Below are positions 10,557 to 22,394 of a stretch of DNA of 64,000 nucleotides, piece by piece (the stretch's first letter is position 1; each line of letters opens with the position of its first letter). A program made the position numbers and the translations under genes. The notes below the pieces were generated by a model that had not been told where the DNA came from, did not search any database, and worked only from the letters and a program-made list of their open reading frames with translations. This stretch comes from Pseudoips prasinana (Eukaryota; Arthropoda; Insecta; Lepidoptera; Nolidae), in assembly GCA_951640165.1 (NCBI GenBank), contig OX621243.1:7688001-7752000 (forward strand). Reading direction: 5' to 3'.

Positions 10557-11384
10557 TTGATAACAAAGATTTTAGATTAAATTATGTATTTCTATAGTTT
10601 TAATTTGTTTTAAGTTGAATTGTAAATCTGTGAATTTTTATTTATTATGTTTTTGTTTGATTTTATTTTCTGTTTGTTTGATTTTTATATGAATTTGATT
10701 GCTTTGTCATTTCACGCTATTTTTATATTATTTATTTATTTATTTTTACTACAATTATTAAAAAATTAAAGTCAATTCATATTGTAACTATATAGGATAC
10801 ATTTATAAACAATGTTAAATTGATGTAATACTATGGACTTGTACATCTGAAATAAAGATTATTATTATTATTTCTATCTAAAGGAAAGTTTTCAGTGCTA
10901 CGTAATCTAAGAAACCACACCCACCATTTGTGAGCAATGTAATAAGAAATTGAAAAACACTAGTAATAAGAAGTAAGAAGTAATAAGAAGCACTAGATAA
11001 CGGAAGAAGTATTTCTTCCGTTATCTAGTATCCATAAAAAAATGATGCTGTGCCTATATGCCCCAAATATTTCAATTCATTAATTTCTATTTAAAGGAAA
11101 GTTTTCAGTGCTACGTAATCTAAGAAACCACACCCACCATTTGTGGGCAATGTAATAAGAAATTGAAAAACACTAGTAATAAGAAGCACTAGATAACGGA
11201 AGAAGTATTTCTTCCGTTATCTAGTATCCATAAAAAATTATGCTGTGCCTATATGCCCCAAATATTTCAATTCATTAATTTCTATCTAAAGGAAAGTTTT
11301 CAGTACTACGTAATCAAAAAAACCACCTACCATTTGTGGGCAATGTAATAAGAAATTGAGAAACTTTAGTATGGGAGATAAAGT

Positions 11385-12285
11385 CACAACTTGGACACTA
11401 CACTAAGAAATTCCAATGCGTTACCAATCTTTATACATGTAATTTACTGCAGTCACACATCTTGACTGGTTTGTCAAGAAAAAATTGATGGCATGCGTCC
11501 ATACTCGTGCTAGTAGAAAGTATTTCTGAAAAATATTTTACGGAGGTTTTATATAATATTCGACGGATTTCAAAGGTGAACTATAACTTCGCATGCCGAC
11601 CTAAGTGGAATTTTCTTTTGTAGCAAAGATAAAGTATGTATTAAGGTTAAACGTACATTGATTAAATCTTTATAGCGGCATGTTTTAGGGCATTTGATTG
11701 CTTTGTTTCTCTTTGATACGCTTGGAATAAAACTTTACGTGGTAATGCTCCTATTAAATGAACCTCTAGTACAATTACAATACTCATTATTAAAAAACTT
11801 AAAAAAAATATATATTCTTATTTATTAACTTGCACGTTTTCATTCTTTCTTCATTCCATTGTTCAACAATGCTCGACGTATAAAATTATACGTATAATGT
11901 ACATTATATACATTTCTACGTGTACACGTCTCACGTTGTTATATTTTAATCATGAATCAGCATTTAATGGGAACCGTGCAAAGACTTGTTACCTTTTGCG
12001 ACAGCTCTGATATTAAATAAATCTTATATCGTAAGAAAATAACTAGTCATATACAAAGTTTCGTATTTTTATTTAATAGCGGCTTATTGAGTCTAGAGGT
12101 CAAACGGCTGTCAGTCAAGATTCATTTAAAAAGTAACAAATTATCTGGAGCCTCTCTCAATGCTTTGAGACCTCGCTGTGCTGAAATGTCTTATGTCTTA
12201 TATAAATCCTTCAATTCATATAAGTTAATTTTAATATCAAATCAAATTGTTTAGTTCTTATCTAATTAAATTTATAACCCCTTGC
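11385..12285. other. no recognised feature
   Basis: AT-rich sequence with no coding, RNA or repeat signature that I can support. Confidence 0.4.
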
Positions 12286-12289
12286 CCTT

Positions 12290-12478
12290 GCCAGAATACA
12301 AACTGAATTTACGCTTCACTAGTTTACAGCTTGTAGAACTGACGCGACGGCTGCTGGAGCTGAAAGGTTCGCGAGAGCGACCACGAACCGGAAGACGTTG
12401 TGTTGGCTGGCCTCCTACAAGATGGGCCAATGATCTTTTGTGGATTATTATGGATGACTTGCGGCTGATATGGTTCTA
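12290..12478 (+). mobile_element. RTE-1 LINE 3' end, internally deleted
   Basis: Pieces match 36565-36730 in order ('ttgccaga..', 'gaactgacg', 'gaccacgaaccggaagacg', 'cctcctacaagatgggcc') and then jump to 'cggctgatatgg'. Several deletions break the frame. Confidence 0.7.
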
Positions 12479-12490
12479 GGAAATAAGAAG

Positions 12491-12580
12491 AAAACCCAGA
12501 TGCCAGATTATTACCATATTTTGGAGTTAACGCCCTACCCTTATCTCCAAAATATGGTAATAATCTGGCTTCTGGGTTTT
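12491..12580. repeat. palindrome, 36-bp arms
   Basis: Arms 12491-12526 and 12545-12580 pair with one mismatch around an 18-base loop. The site lies just outside the RTE relic. Confidence 0.95.
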
Positions 12581-12664
12581 TTATATATTTTCATTGTAAA
12601 ACCAAAATAAATCTATATAACACAGTTAAAATCGGTTTTAAATGTGCAGTTTGAAATTTCTACA

Positions 12665-12960
12665 AACCACTTATACTATATATATACGAGTATATATAAA
12701 AGTAGAAACTGACTGACTGATCGATCAACGCACAGCTGACACCGATGGGTCTGGAACCATGATGTTTTTTTGTTTTATCTGATATGATTTGATTTGAAAT
12801 ATTTCTTAAGTGACGTAGGTGTGCACAACAAAAGAATTTTTGTAAATTCAACCCCTGAAGGGGTGAAAAGGGGTTGCAAAATTTGTTTGTATCTTAACCT
12901 TGACCTGATCAACATCAAATTTGACATTTATATTCTTTAAAGAACTTTATTAAACACATG
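12665..12960. repeat. dispersed repeat with TGAC run and CCCC pairs
   Basis: The stretch 'aaactgactgactgatcgatcaacgcacagc' followed by 'ttcaacccctgaaggggtgaaaaggggttg' resembles a repeat common in many invertebrate genomes. I cannot assign its class from one copy. Confidence 0.45.
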
Positions 12961-12964
12961 TCGT

Positions 12965-14100
12965 TTTTTAATATTCGACCCCTAAATAATAAAACAAAGT
13001 TTGATCTCTCTCAGTCAGTGAATCAAACAGTTTGTTACCTACTATGTGACTTATGCTAAATCGGATAATATGTATTTTAATAAAAAAGGTGAAACAATAA
13101 TATCGATTGAATTTTCATCGTTATTTATATGGCAGCACCGAGCAGTAACGTTGATAGGTAGGCAAACCGAATGGACCGGCACTTAGTTCTAGAGCGTGCT
13201 AGGATTTGGACGTGCCAAAATGCACGCTATTTTGGCACTATGTTATATTTTTTGTATTAAATTATAGAAGTGTTAAAGTGTTGTAATAAATATGTAATTG
13301 TTACCTGCATATCACGTTTTATTACATTTCGTTACTCATTAAACAATGTGGAGATAGCTAGTCCCGTTGTCCATAAAAGTTACAGATTTTGTCCACAACA
13401 CTTTCTTTTACCCTGTATTGTTTTACTAGCTGGTTGGTTCATGACATTGTATTCTATTGTATCTAGAATGTGTTCCGCTGACTTACTGCATGGTTTTGTA
13501 GCTTAAGGTAGTTAATTTCATCACTCCAAATATAATAATATGTACATTGTTCAAAATAAAATATCCATACATTTTACATTATTTAAAGCTAAAATTTATA
13601 TTTCACTAAACCAAATTGAATATTTTTGGATCAAAGTAAGGATTATTTTTTATTAATATTTAAAGTTTACTAATGATAACCTAATCCGTCAAATGAAATA
13701 ATAGGAAAGTATAAAATAAAATTATTTGCTATAATATATAAAATAAAAACTTCATTCAGAATTGTCACTCCAGTTTCATGACGATTCATATACTACATCA
13801 CTAAAAGTTTAATAATGATCAAATAGATATCGCTTGATTCAATAAAATATGGTGAATTTTTAACAGAAGCGACAAAAATAAACCCTGCTCTCTTTAACGA
13901 TAACGCTAAATTTACCATATATAAATCAATGAAAACGCAGTATTTTAATATATCAACAATATCGATTTGTTTAGAATAAATTACTTAAGGCAATAAGACA
14001 GCCCAGTGTACATTAAATTCTTGACATCCTTTTTTATTACGACGTACTTTATGACGTACTTTTTTATTTGAGTGTGTATAATAAAGCGTATTCTATCTAT
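12965..14100. other. no recognised feature
   Basis: AT-rich. It contains only a small hairpin at 13213-13239 ('gtgccaaaat' arms). The 78-codon frame at 13270 shows no domain. Confidence 0.4.
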
Positions 14101-14104
14101 AGCA

Positions 14105-14460
14105 TATTTTATTTCTCGTAATTGATTGTGAGGATGTTGTCACAAAGATTAAAAAAGGTATGTTGAGATGGTTTGGGCCGTTAGAAAGGATGAATGAAAG
14201 AAGATTGACAAATAAGGCCCTTGCGCTTGTAGCATTCACACATGCCACGTATGGCATGTGTGAATGCTACAAACGCAAGAGGAAGACCTCGTAGAACATT
14301 TTCTGACCAAAACGGAGATGTTACCAAGAAAGGCCAGGTCAGAAGTACCAGACAGTAAACGAGGCAAAAGAGGTGTGTAAAGTTATTGATAAATGATAAT
14401 CCGTTGCCTCTGCCTACCCCTCTGGAAAATAGGCGTGACTCTGTGTATGTATGTATTAAT
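14105..14460 (+). mobile_element. RTE-2 LINE 3' end with internal palindrome
   Basis: The coding end ([18 protein letters not shown]) is followed by 'ggaagacctcgtagaaca' and 'ctctgcctacccctctgg', then (ATGT)n. The coding part is interrupted at 14220-14279 by an inverted duplication. Confidence 0.8.
14220..14279. repeat. palindrome, 28-bp arms, 4-base loop
   Basis: Arms 14220-14247 and 14252-14279 pair with one mismatch around 'cgta'. The right arm is the normal RTE-2 sequence ('gtgtgaatg.tacaa'), so the left arm is the added inverted copy. Confidence 0.95.
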
Positions 14461-14779
14461 TCGAATAAACATGTGTCCCAAAAAAATGGACAATCTCCAT
14501 CTCCATTATTAAATCACGGTAAAACACGGTATGTGATAAGTAGGCCTTCCTTCTCAACATCGTCTATACTAATTATTAAGGGTCATGTTACACTGTAAGT
14601 AGGTAACATTATATATACTAATGAATGCTGCTCTAATGTGTTTACGCTGACATGCCAAGCAGGTGTACCTGTATTTATAATATTAAATTCTAGGACACCG
14701 ACGGTGGGATCTATTAGCCAACCAATTTACATATCAACATTTTTACATTTGACATTACCGGCTGACAAATAAAACGGCT

Positions 14780-15205
14780 GAAAAATAATGAAACTGGAAT
14801 AAATACAGTGGAAATGAGCTTTGGTCTCTCAAAGCTACACCACACATTCGTCAGTGTGACACTGAGAGGCAGAATACGAAATAATGACGTAAGAGAAATT
14901 TGTAGTTGGAAAGAGGATGTAGTCACAAAGATTGAAAAAGACATACTGAGATGGTTTGGGCATTTAGACGGAGGAATGAAAGAAGATTGACAACAGAAGT
15001 ATAAGTATAGTAGAACAGTATCTGACCAAATGGGAGATATTCACAAGAAAGGCTAGGTCAGAAGTACCCTAAACCAGCGAGCATGTATGAAGAATATAAT
15101 GACAGTAAACGAGGCAAAACAGATGTGCGAAGATCGTGATAAATGGTAATTCGTTGTCTCTGCCTACTCCTCTAGCAAACAGGCGTGAGTCTATCAATGT
15201 TTCTA
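14780..15205 (+). mobile_element. RTE-2 LINE 3' end
   Basis: It starts with 'gtggaaatgag' and reads [24 protein letters not shown] residues, WFGHLDG, then 'accctaaaccagcgagcatg' and the tail 'caggcgtgagtctatc'. Frame shifts and a deletion near 14990 break it. Confidence 0.8.
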
Positions 15206-15224
15206 ATTTACATAGGATATAGAC

Positions 15225-15380
15225 GACGGACAGTGCCGAAATATCAATAATTATCTATATAAGTATGTATTTACAAAAGAAAAGTAGTATATAAGTTATC
15301 TGATCTCCATAGTATAAGCTCTGCTTAATTTTTAAATTGGGATCAGATCGCCGTATGTGAATCCCAGGATATGTTATTAT
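15225..15380 (+). mobile_element. SINE-C, tail half
   Basis: It matches the SINE-C body from 'ttatctatataagtatgtat' to 'gggatcagatcgcc' and 'cccaggatatgttattat'. The tRNA-like head is missing. Confidence 0.8.
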
Positions 15381-15384
15381 CATA

Positions 15385-15650
15385 ATATAACGAAATATTA
15401 ATTAGGCTAGAAACCTAATTAATCTTTCTGTTATCAAACATATTATTATATCTCCTCCGCCTCTGAAAGAATGTTACGTGATATTTTTACTGAGAGCTAT
15501 AAGTAATTACATTAATATCTCCGCACTTCTGTCAAAAATTGGCTTCAGAGTTCCGAGATAGACCTACTTGCGTTTTAAAAAAATAAATAAATTTTAATCC
15601 TCTACTATACGTATCTCATAATTGCTCCAAATACAAGTAGAACAGCTTGA
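15385..15650. other. no recognised feature
   Basis: AT-rich. It holds a small 10-bp-arm hairpin at about 15400-15426 (attaattagg/cctaattaat). Confidence 0.35.
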
Positions 15651-15651
15651 C

Positions 15652-16018
15652 TGCCTCGTTGGTCTAGCGGTAGCGTATTCACCCGCAGAGAACGAGGTCC
15701 TGGGTTCAAATCCTGGGTCGGGCAAAAAGTGATTTTGTGACTTTTCTGTAAAAAGAAAAATTTCTCAGCATCAGCCCGAAGTCTGGGAAGGTATTATAAC
15801 CCCGTGCCTCGGAGAGCACGTAAAGCCGTCGGTCCTGTACCTGACCTCTTTCCGGTCGTGTCGCTAGGCGTCCCATTGGATTATGAGAGTGATGGAACAA
15901 AAAGTGCTCCTGTGTTTACGCACACACTTGAGCACTATAATATGTCCCGCGCAGATGGCTAATCTCTGTTGAGACTGGCCGCCGTGGCCAAAACTGGCTA
16001 GGAGGACGTTATTATTAG
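15652..16018 (+). mobile_element. SINE-A, full-length-like copy
   Basis: The tRNA-like head carries A box 'TGGTCTAGCGGT' and B box 'GGTTCAAATCC'. The long body includes 'cctcggagagcacgtaaagc', 'cccattggattatgagag' and 'gagcactataatatgtcc', ending with 'ggaggacg' and a TTATTA tail. Diverged copies lie at 23895, 29610 (-), 30720 and 63515 (-). Confidence 0.88.
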
Positions 16019-16474
16019 AGCAGCTATATGGTGCGAGCAAGCAGAAGTCTTCCTAGGTTATGCGATGCGAGCGAGTCGCCCAAAGTTTATAATTTTAATT
16101 TCACGCTTTGTAATGTCATGCGTCTTGTATCGTATTTCCACAGAAGCAATTCGTAAGTTCGTCCGCACATTATTTGTAATAATTGAATTAAATTATGCTT
16201 CTATAAGTGAAAAATTCTCATTTTGTTTACTGTTGCTATCCTAAGTTTATTACAAAATGTATGAATCTGTAACTTTCTAAAAATAAATTAAAAAAAATAC
16301 CATTGATCATTGGCATCAAATATAGTATAATACTATGTTTGGCGCCAATGGTCAATTTCAAGGCCTAAACTTTATAGAGATTTACAATAGAGATTTTACA
16401 ATAAATTATCATCTAATAATTAAATTTAGACGTAACAAAATGCATAAAAAGTTGTTAATGTCATTAAAGTATAT

Positions 16475-16600
16475 ATCCTGGGACAATTTGCACACTGCCA
16501 TCTGATCCCAAACTAGGCAGAGCCTGCACTATGGTAACCAGATAATTTATAAACATACTTATATATTTCTATATAGCTATATATATGTCGGCGCATCGTA
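16475..16600 (-). mobile_element. SINE-C, tail half
   Basis: 'tcctgggacaatttgcacac' and 'gatcccaaactaggcagagc' match the SINE-C tail in minus orientation. The head is absent. Confidence 0.75.
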
Positions 16601-16604
16601 TAAA

Positions 16605-18340
16605 CTTTTTCATTAAGAGTGACATAGACGGGTTACTCTAGCGGAGCGTCGTGTCGATGGTAGCGGGACGGCCATCTTAGAGAGGCTGTTTGAACTGGAA
16701 CCGTCAGCGCACCACTTTTGCGACGAATCGCTATTAATTAAACGAATCAAGGAAGTTTTGGACTAAATTAATATTATTTGTGGAAGAACATATTGTGATT
16801 TTATATTTTCTGTCAAACCAGATTTTATTGAATTCCCATTTCATACTGCTTATTTACCAAAATGATGAAGGCTGAATGTGTTGCTATGCCCTGTTTACGC
16901 TTTTATATATAAGATTAATTACACAGGCACAACAAATATCATGCTTTTTATTTAATAGGGAATGCTTTCGAAAAGGTCCTACATAGTTAGTGAAAATCGG
17001 AGTTTAAACTTAATATTTCTAGAGAAAGTATAGTATGTTTTTTTATGCTCGATGGGTTTGCGCTTGACCATGATTTTATCCGATGGTAAGTTAAGACGTG
17101 GTCGAGGGTGGAGTGCGCGTACCCATAAAATGGCATATACGTCATTAAAACAAAAACATACCTATCAAGCTAAATAAATCTAAAACAAGTACCCAGTACC
17201 ACCACACCTTTACATTTCGTCCTTTTGACGGGTCCAAAATTTTCAATATGTTTCTTTGACGAAACTTAGTGATGTTGCTTCAAAATATTGGTAAAGTAAA
17301 CACCTTTTTTCTCGTGAAAAAATAAAGTAGAACTCTTTTGATGTTGTATTCAGTAATTTTGTATTCTATAAGCGTTGGATGTAATCAAAATTTATACGAT
17401 CAAGCCTTGATTGAGGTATTTTTTGACAAGAATTATTTTAAAGAAATTTGAACTTTGTGTCATGTCTTATGAATTTGTATTGGATAGAAAATTAGTTAAA
17501 TTATTTAATAAAATAGTTCATTAAAAGCCGGTCTACGCTAAAGTTTACACAAAGGCTGAGTTTCAACTATAGGTTGTTCAGTTAAAAGTTTGATGTTGCT
17601 TTAGTCAGTTGAGTAGTTCAATGGTATTTTTCAAGACAGAAGAATAGTCGAAGCATGTGAACGAAATCATTGGAGTCAGCGTAAACTATAGTGAGTAGTA
17701 TAGTTTAGACATTGACATTGAACTCGGTACAATTTATATTTAATTATTAGTTTTATTTTGTGTCAGAGAGAAAAAGAGAGAGTTAGAAAAAGATGGCGTG
17801 TTGGTACAATTGAATTTGATCAAACATGATGGGGAGTTCTTGGTTGGGTGCCATTATTGGTCCATTAGCGGGAATAAGCACCTAGGCTTGCAAACATTTG
17901 GTTAGAGTTTGATTATCGCCACATTTTTGGGGTACATTCATTTATCGGTTCTCATTATCACCATTAGACAACTATTATAGTCACGAAACAGACCTAACTG
18001 GAAGTTTCAAACATTTCTGACACTCGAGATAGTAAGAATGAGATATGTACATGTAGAAATATTATACCCGGGTTCGTTTTGAGCATGACGCAGTCCGTGC
18101 AGTCGTTTTGGAACTACTTTAGGACTCTTTAGGAAAATAAGTCTTACTACCCACGATTCCTCACCTAATATTGTTGACCGCAAACTAACTCAAATGTCAA
18201 GCTGTTCTTGATATCTGAGTGTAGGTTAAATATGTGTGCTCATATCATCGTATCACATATAGCTTAGCCTACTTGTACCTATTTTAAAAGGGCCAGCAAA
18301 CTAGCTAAACCAGAACTGTAAGTAATATCTGAGTTATTAA
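16605..18340. other. mostly unexplained; short known repeat near 17040-17140
   Basis: 'gatggtaagttaagacgtgg' to 'gtggagtgcgcgtaccc' resembles a repeat tail common in Lepidoptera. 16620-16740 is relatively GC-rich without a reading frame that I can support. No gene is recognised. Confidence 0.35.
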
Positions 18341-18344
18341 CAAT

Positions 18345-18477
18345 ATATAAACGACGGGCTGGTTGGCGTGGTTGGTCGATACTTGCCTTTCACACCGCAG
18401 GTAGTGGGGTTCAATTCCCAACCCGAATAGATATTTGTGAGCATGAATACATCTGTTCGTCCTGAGTATGGATGTAA
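18345..18477 (+). mobile_element. SINE-C, left part (split by Helitron)
   Basis: The tRNA-like head has B box 'GGTTCAATTCCC'. The body runs to 'gagtatggatgtaa' and resumes at 18748 with 'ttatctatataag', exactly as in uninterrupted copies. Confidence 0.85.
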
Positions 18478-18747
18478 TCTATATATATAAAAATCAATGC
18501 CATTTTTTGTTGTAATATTATAACTCAACAACGCCTTTACCGATTTGGCTAATTTTGGTCTTGAATTATTCGTGGAAGTCCAGGGAAGGTTTGTACTTAG
18601 AGAAAATTAAAAAAAAAGTCTTGAAAAAGTGTAAAATCAACATCTTTTAGCAATTTAAAATATTTTTTGTTTTAATAAATGAACTTAATAATCATTTTTT
18701 TATTACTATGCCTTATACGTAGCGCGAAGCACGTACCGGGCCGCTAG
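18478..18747 (+). mobile_element. non-autonomous Helitron, 270 bp, within SINE-C
   Basis: It begins TCTATATATATAAAAATC and ends GCCGCTAG, inserted between host A and T. A hairpin (TACGT..ACGTA) sits about 8 bases before the CTAG end. Its interior differs from the Lep1-like copies, so it is another Helitron family. No coding capacity. Confidence 0.9.
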
Positions 18748-18855
18748 TTATCTATATAAGTGTGTATTTACAAAAGAAAATTAGTATAATAATATGTAGT
18801 TTATGAGTCATCTGGTTTCCATAGTACAAGCACATACACGTACTCGCATGTACAA
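18748..18855 (+). mobile_element. SINE-C, right part
   Basis: It continues the SINE body with 'ttatctatataagtgtg', 'caaaagaaaattagta' and 'catctggtttccatagtac'. The tail is degraded after about 18830. Confidence 0.85.
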
Positions 18856-18859
18856 CAAG

Positions 18860-20035
18860 TAAATGATATCCCAGCATATTATATTATATTATATGTACTA
18901 TATAAAACTTTACATATATATAAATATATTTTTATATCCCTACCATAAGAATATGTCACAAAATTAAATAAGTATCTTACATAGCTTCCCTGATGCCATA
19001 AAATACTCCTCAATCACTTCATTACCAACTCCCTAGAGCCACGCCAGTCAACGGTCGATTTAACGCTCGAATTAGCGACGCAGCTGGGTCCTATCATATT
19101 TCAATACGGAACCCCAGAGTAATGAGACATTACGTTGATTATAACAAGGTTGATATACATCGCCCTCTGAGTATAAACTGTGCTGAGATCGTGAGGAAAA
19201 TCTCAAACACAGCTTTCGATGTTCCGTAAATGTAATATGTATATATTTATATATATAAGTTCGTAGATTACATTATGTTAAGGAAAATGGCCACTTCTGA
19301 AATTGTAGGATAATTCAGTTAATGGATAAGTTTAGTAATTAAGTTACGGAAGTAACAATGTTAAACTTGAGTTTTACGTTTTATATTTAGAATTGTTTAT
19401 ACCTACGCCTTACCCTACTCGATGATATTTATAGCGTATTTTTATACTGGCTTTGCGCGTGTTGGTAGATATAAAAACAAATAAGTAATTTTAATTAATA
19501 CTTTACTGGGGAATTAAATGTAGCAACATTAACTTACGCATTATTGTTGCAGTTTGAACAAAAAATGGTTGTTGTATTATAAACATGAACTAGGTACATG
19601 ATTTACTAGGTAGGTACTCTGTAACGGGATATAGGGAGACATTCACAATGATAACACACGTATTAAACACCAATCACCTATTTTATTGAAAATATAATAA
19701 AACTAGATTTCACAATGTACCTATTCTTTAGCACTCCATTTTGATAACTATTGACAAACATCACTCAAACGTAAAATTATACTTTTTATTTAATTCGAAT
19801 TCTATTTCTAACTTTAAAAGCTATGTCCAGCTATTTTAATAAAATGACCAGAGTTAGCTATCTTCTCAAAAGAGGTTTTATTCTATAGGAGGGTAGGTAA
19901 TATCATTACAGTATCATCAATAGTTTTAGCAGCATACGTCAAATACTGATATTTACAGGCATTTTTGATACACTGTAGTTTAGACTGACAAAATATTACA
20001 AGATAGAATTACTCATTCTGCATAAACTACTGTAC
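18860..20035. other. no recognised gene
   Basis: 19020-19220 is somewhat GC-richer without a convincing frame. The rest is AT-rich. I see no TE signature. Confidence 0.35.
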
Positions 20036-20037
20036 TG

Positions 20038-20245
20038 TAACTGCACGTGTGGCGCAACGGCTAAGACAGTCGCCTCGCCGCTTCGTGTCGCGGGTTCGAG
20101 TACCGCCCCGGACAACTACTTGTGTGACCTATAAATAGTTGCTCTGAGTGTGGATGTTATTTGTGTCCGTCTATTATATGTTTGTAAAGTACCCCGCGAC
20201 GCGGGATAAGATTCCCTTGCGTGCGGGCGTTGTCTTTTTAATACT
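20038..20245 (+). mobile_element. SINE-B, best copy
   Basis: The A-box region 'GTGTGGCGCAACGGCTAAG' and B box 'GGTTCGAGTACC' are followed by 'ataaatagttgctctgag', 'gtccgtctattatatg', 'aagtaccccgcgacgcggg' and 'gcgggcgttgtc'. Copies occur at 1, 20868, 25740, 27845, 31825, 37975, 60595 and 62095. Confidence 0.88.
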
Positions 20246-20423
20246 GTGTTACTTAAGTAGGGTTTTATGTAGGGTTACCATCTCTAAAATTTTGCAACCA
20301 GGACAAGACACGGTCCCGGAATGAAAGTCCCGGGTTTTGGAGCTCAGAACCTGTGGCTTACTCCAGTTTCGGTTAGCCGGTTGACGGCACCGCGGCAAGC
20401 GAAAGCGCCGAAGGATTCGTGTA

Positions 20424-20500
20424 CAAGACTTTAAAACTTTTATCCCGGACTACACATGGGGGTTTATGTTGTAGTCCGGGTTAAAAAATTTAAAGTCTTG
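20424..20500. repeat. imperfect palindrome, 31-bp arms
   Basis: Arms 20424-20454 and 20470-20500 pair with about four mismatches around a 15-base loop. The arms contain 'cccggacta'. Confidence 0.9.
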
Positions 20501-20864
20501 CACGCATCTCAATCTTACGGCGGCAGCATGGACGGACGGTCTCCGCACGCCCTCTAAACTAGGACAAACGAGGGAACCTGGACCCTGCCAGATGTCCTAA
20601 CCGGCCTAAAATGGTCGGTGAAATTTAGCACCAATGAATAGGTGGCCTCAAAATCGTTTCTATTTCAGAGTATCAGTATCAGAGTACCAGTCATCAGGTA
20701 TGAGTCATTAAGATATATCAAAGGCCTACTGGATGACATGGACAACTTAGACACTAAGGTAAAACCTGTATGAAATTTGAGATTTTATAACATCTTCCAC
20801 AATTAAATGCGTAAATATTAATGCAAAAATAGGAAAACATATATATATATTTTAAAGACAACGC

Positions 20865-21050
20865 CCGCACTTGGGCATCCAATCCCTGTGTCGCGGGGTA
20901 CTTTACTAACATATAATAGACGGACACAAATTACATCCAGAGTCAGAACAACTATTTATGGGTCATTCAAATAGTTGTCCGGCGCGGGACTCGATCTCGC
21001 GACACGAAGCGGCGAGGCGACTGTCTTAGCCGCTGCGCCACACGTACAAA
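20865..21050 (-). mobile_element. SINE-B, near full length
   Basis: Minus-strand copy of the family, inverted relative to 20038-20245 about 620 bp away. The two could pair in a transcript spanning both. Confidence 0.88.
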
Positions 21051-21539
21051 TTGAATCATTCCACGGCAATAAAAACAGCACCCTCTACCAATCCTGGGTA
21101 GATGCTCTGACGTTAACGACGAGAATAAGCCTGCTTTAATACCCCAACGCATATAACTACTAGGGACATTACACAAATAATTCCATAATACACAAATAAC
21201 TAATTAATTACAGCTTAAAATACAACGTCATGTATACATTTCAACAACAAGGGGCATGTGGGATAGAAAATATTAATTTAAAAAATTACTTGGTGTATAG
21301 CGAGTGATATCAGAACCACCTATGAATAGGTAAATTAACTATTTACTTGAAAAGTAAGTTATTGAACTTACTTTTTTAATATGTTCCTACCTGCAAATCA
21401 TTTATCAAATATGAAATGGCGTTATTTCCTCTTTTCTTTTCAAGTAAATAGTTATCAATGGATTTATCCATCACCTAATTACTTACCATTATCCACGTAT
21501 CCATTGTTGCTACGTTGTCATACAATATTTATATAAATA

Positions 21540-22048
21540 AAAACCGGCCAAGTGCGACTCGGACGTAGCAGCAAGACAAGTAAGTAGGTGCGATTTACGA
21601 TTTACGACGAATTAAAAATAAACTACTAACTGGATCTCGTTCAAACCAATTTTCGGTGGAAGTTTGCATGGTAATGTACATCATATATATTTTTAAGTAT
21701 TATCATTCTCTTATTTTAGAAGTTAAAGGGGGGGGGGGGACACTCATTTTACCACTTTGTACCTCAATATCATTTTTGAAGACCTATCCATTGATAAGGC
21801 ACATGTATAGAGACGAAGAAAATATTTTTTTTTTAATTTCAGTTCTATGTAGGGACCCCCAAAATTATTGTGCTTTTTCTATTTTTGTGTGAAAATCTTA
21901 ATGCGGTTCACAGACTACATTTACTTACCAAGTTTCAACAGTACAGCTCTTATACTTTCGGAAAAAAGTGGCTGTGACATACGGACGGACAGACATGACG
22001 AATCTATAAGGGTTCCGTTTTTAGCCATTTGGCTACGGAACCCTAAAA
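21540..22048 (+). repeat. dispersed repeat F, copy 1
   Basis: It starts 'aaaaccggccaagtgcgact' and ends 'ttggctacggaaccctaaaa', which are ends I recognise from a widespread lepidopteran repeat. It holds a run of 13 G at about 21728. The second copy is at 33414-33716. No protein is supported. Confidence 0.75.
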
Positions 22049-22049
22049 A

Positions 22050-22390
22050 TTAATCACTAAAATGTCAAAAAATCTTTCTTGTATATATTCATTATTATTA
22101 GGAAAAGATTTGTATGAAAAAAATAATAATATTAATAGCAAGTATTCAAAAATATCCGAAAAGTGAGTGTGCGAATGAGACAAAAGACTGTGTGACAATG
22201 TTGAAAAAAGGAAAAATGTTTTACATTACAATGCATTAATATAATTATTAGGTTTATATTTTGGGTGTATTTGTAACGCATGTGTATAACATTAGTGCAG
22301 ATACGATTCCCACCGTACAATTGAATTTGAGATTGCTCAGTTTAAAGTTTACAAATTTTTATTTTATATGTGTGTAATGGTTAGGTACCC
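22050..22390. other. no recognised feature
   Basis: AT-rich spacer with no supported gene or repeat. Confidence 0.4.
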
Positions 22391-22394
22391 TAAA

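Larger units (their letters stand above)
10214..10870 (+). mobile_element. 5'-truncated LINE inserted in the tandem array
   Basis: A coding tail is followed by an AT-rich 3' UTR and 'aataaagattattattatt', which is a polyadenylation-type signal plus (ATT)n. The array resumes immediately after it. The UTR is itself split by an RTE tail at 10455-10556. Confidence 0.75.
9995..11380 (+). repeat. 195-bp tandem array with inverted-repeat unit junctions
   Basis: Units start near 9995, 10190, 11010 and 11205; the clean steps are 194-195 bp. Each unit opens 'cttccgttatctagtatcc' and closes 'actagataacggaag', so every junction is a hairpin (17-bp arms, loop of about 4). The second unit is split by a LINE (10214-10870) and lacks about 60 bp. 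Units are highly alike, and the last one is truncated. Confidence 0.85.

Noticed and set aside
15655..15725. Possible tRNA gene
   Set aside because: It is the head of a SINE-A element. The 3' body recurs at four other places.
21180..21480. 18-bp inverted words 'aactatttacttgaaaag' about 100 bp apart
   Set aside because: Real but widely spaced and AT-rich. No flanking duplication, so no element is called.
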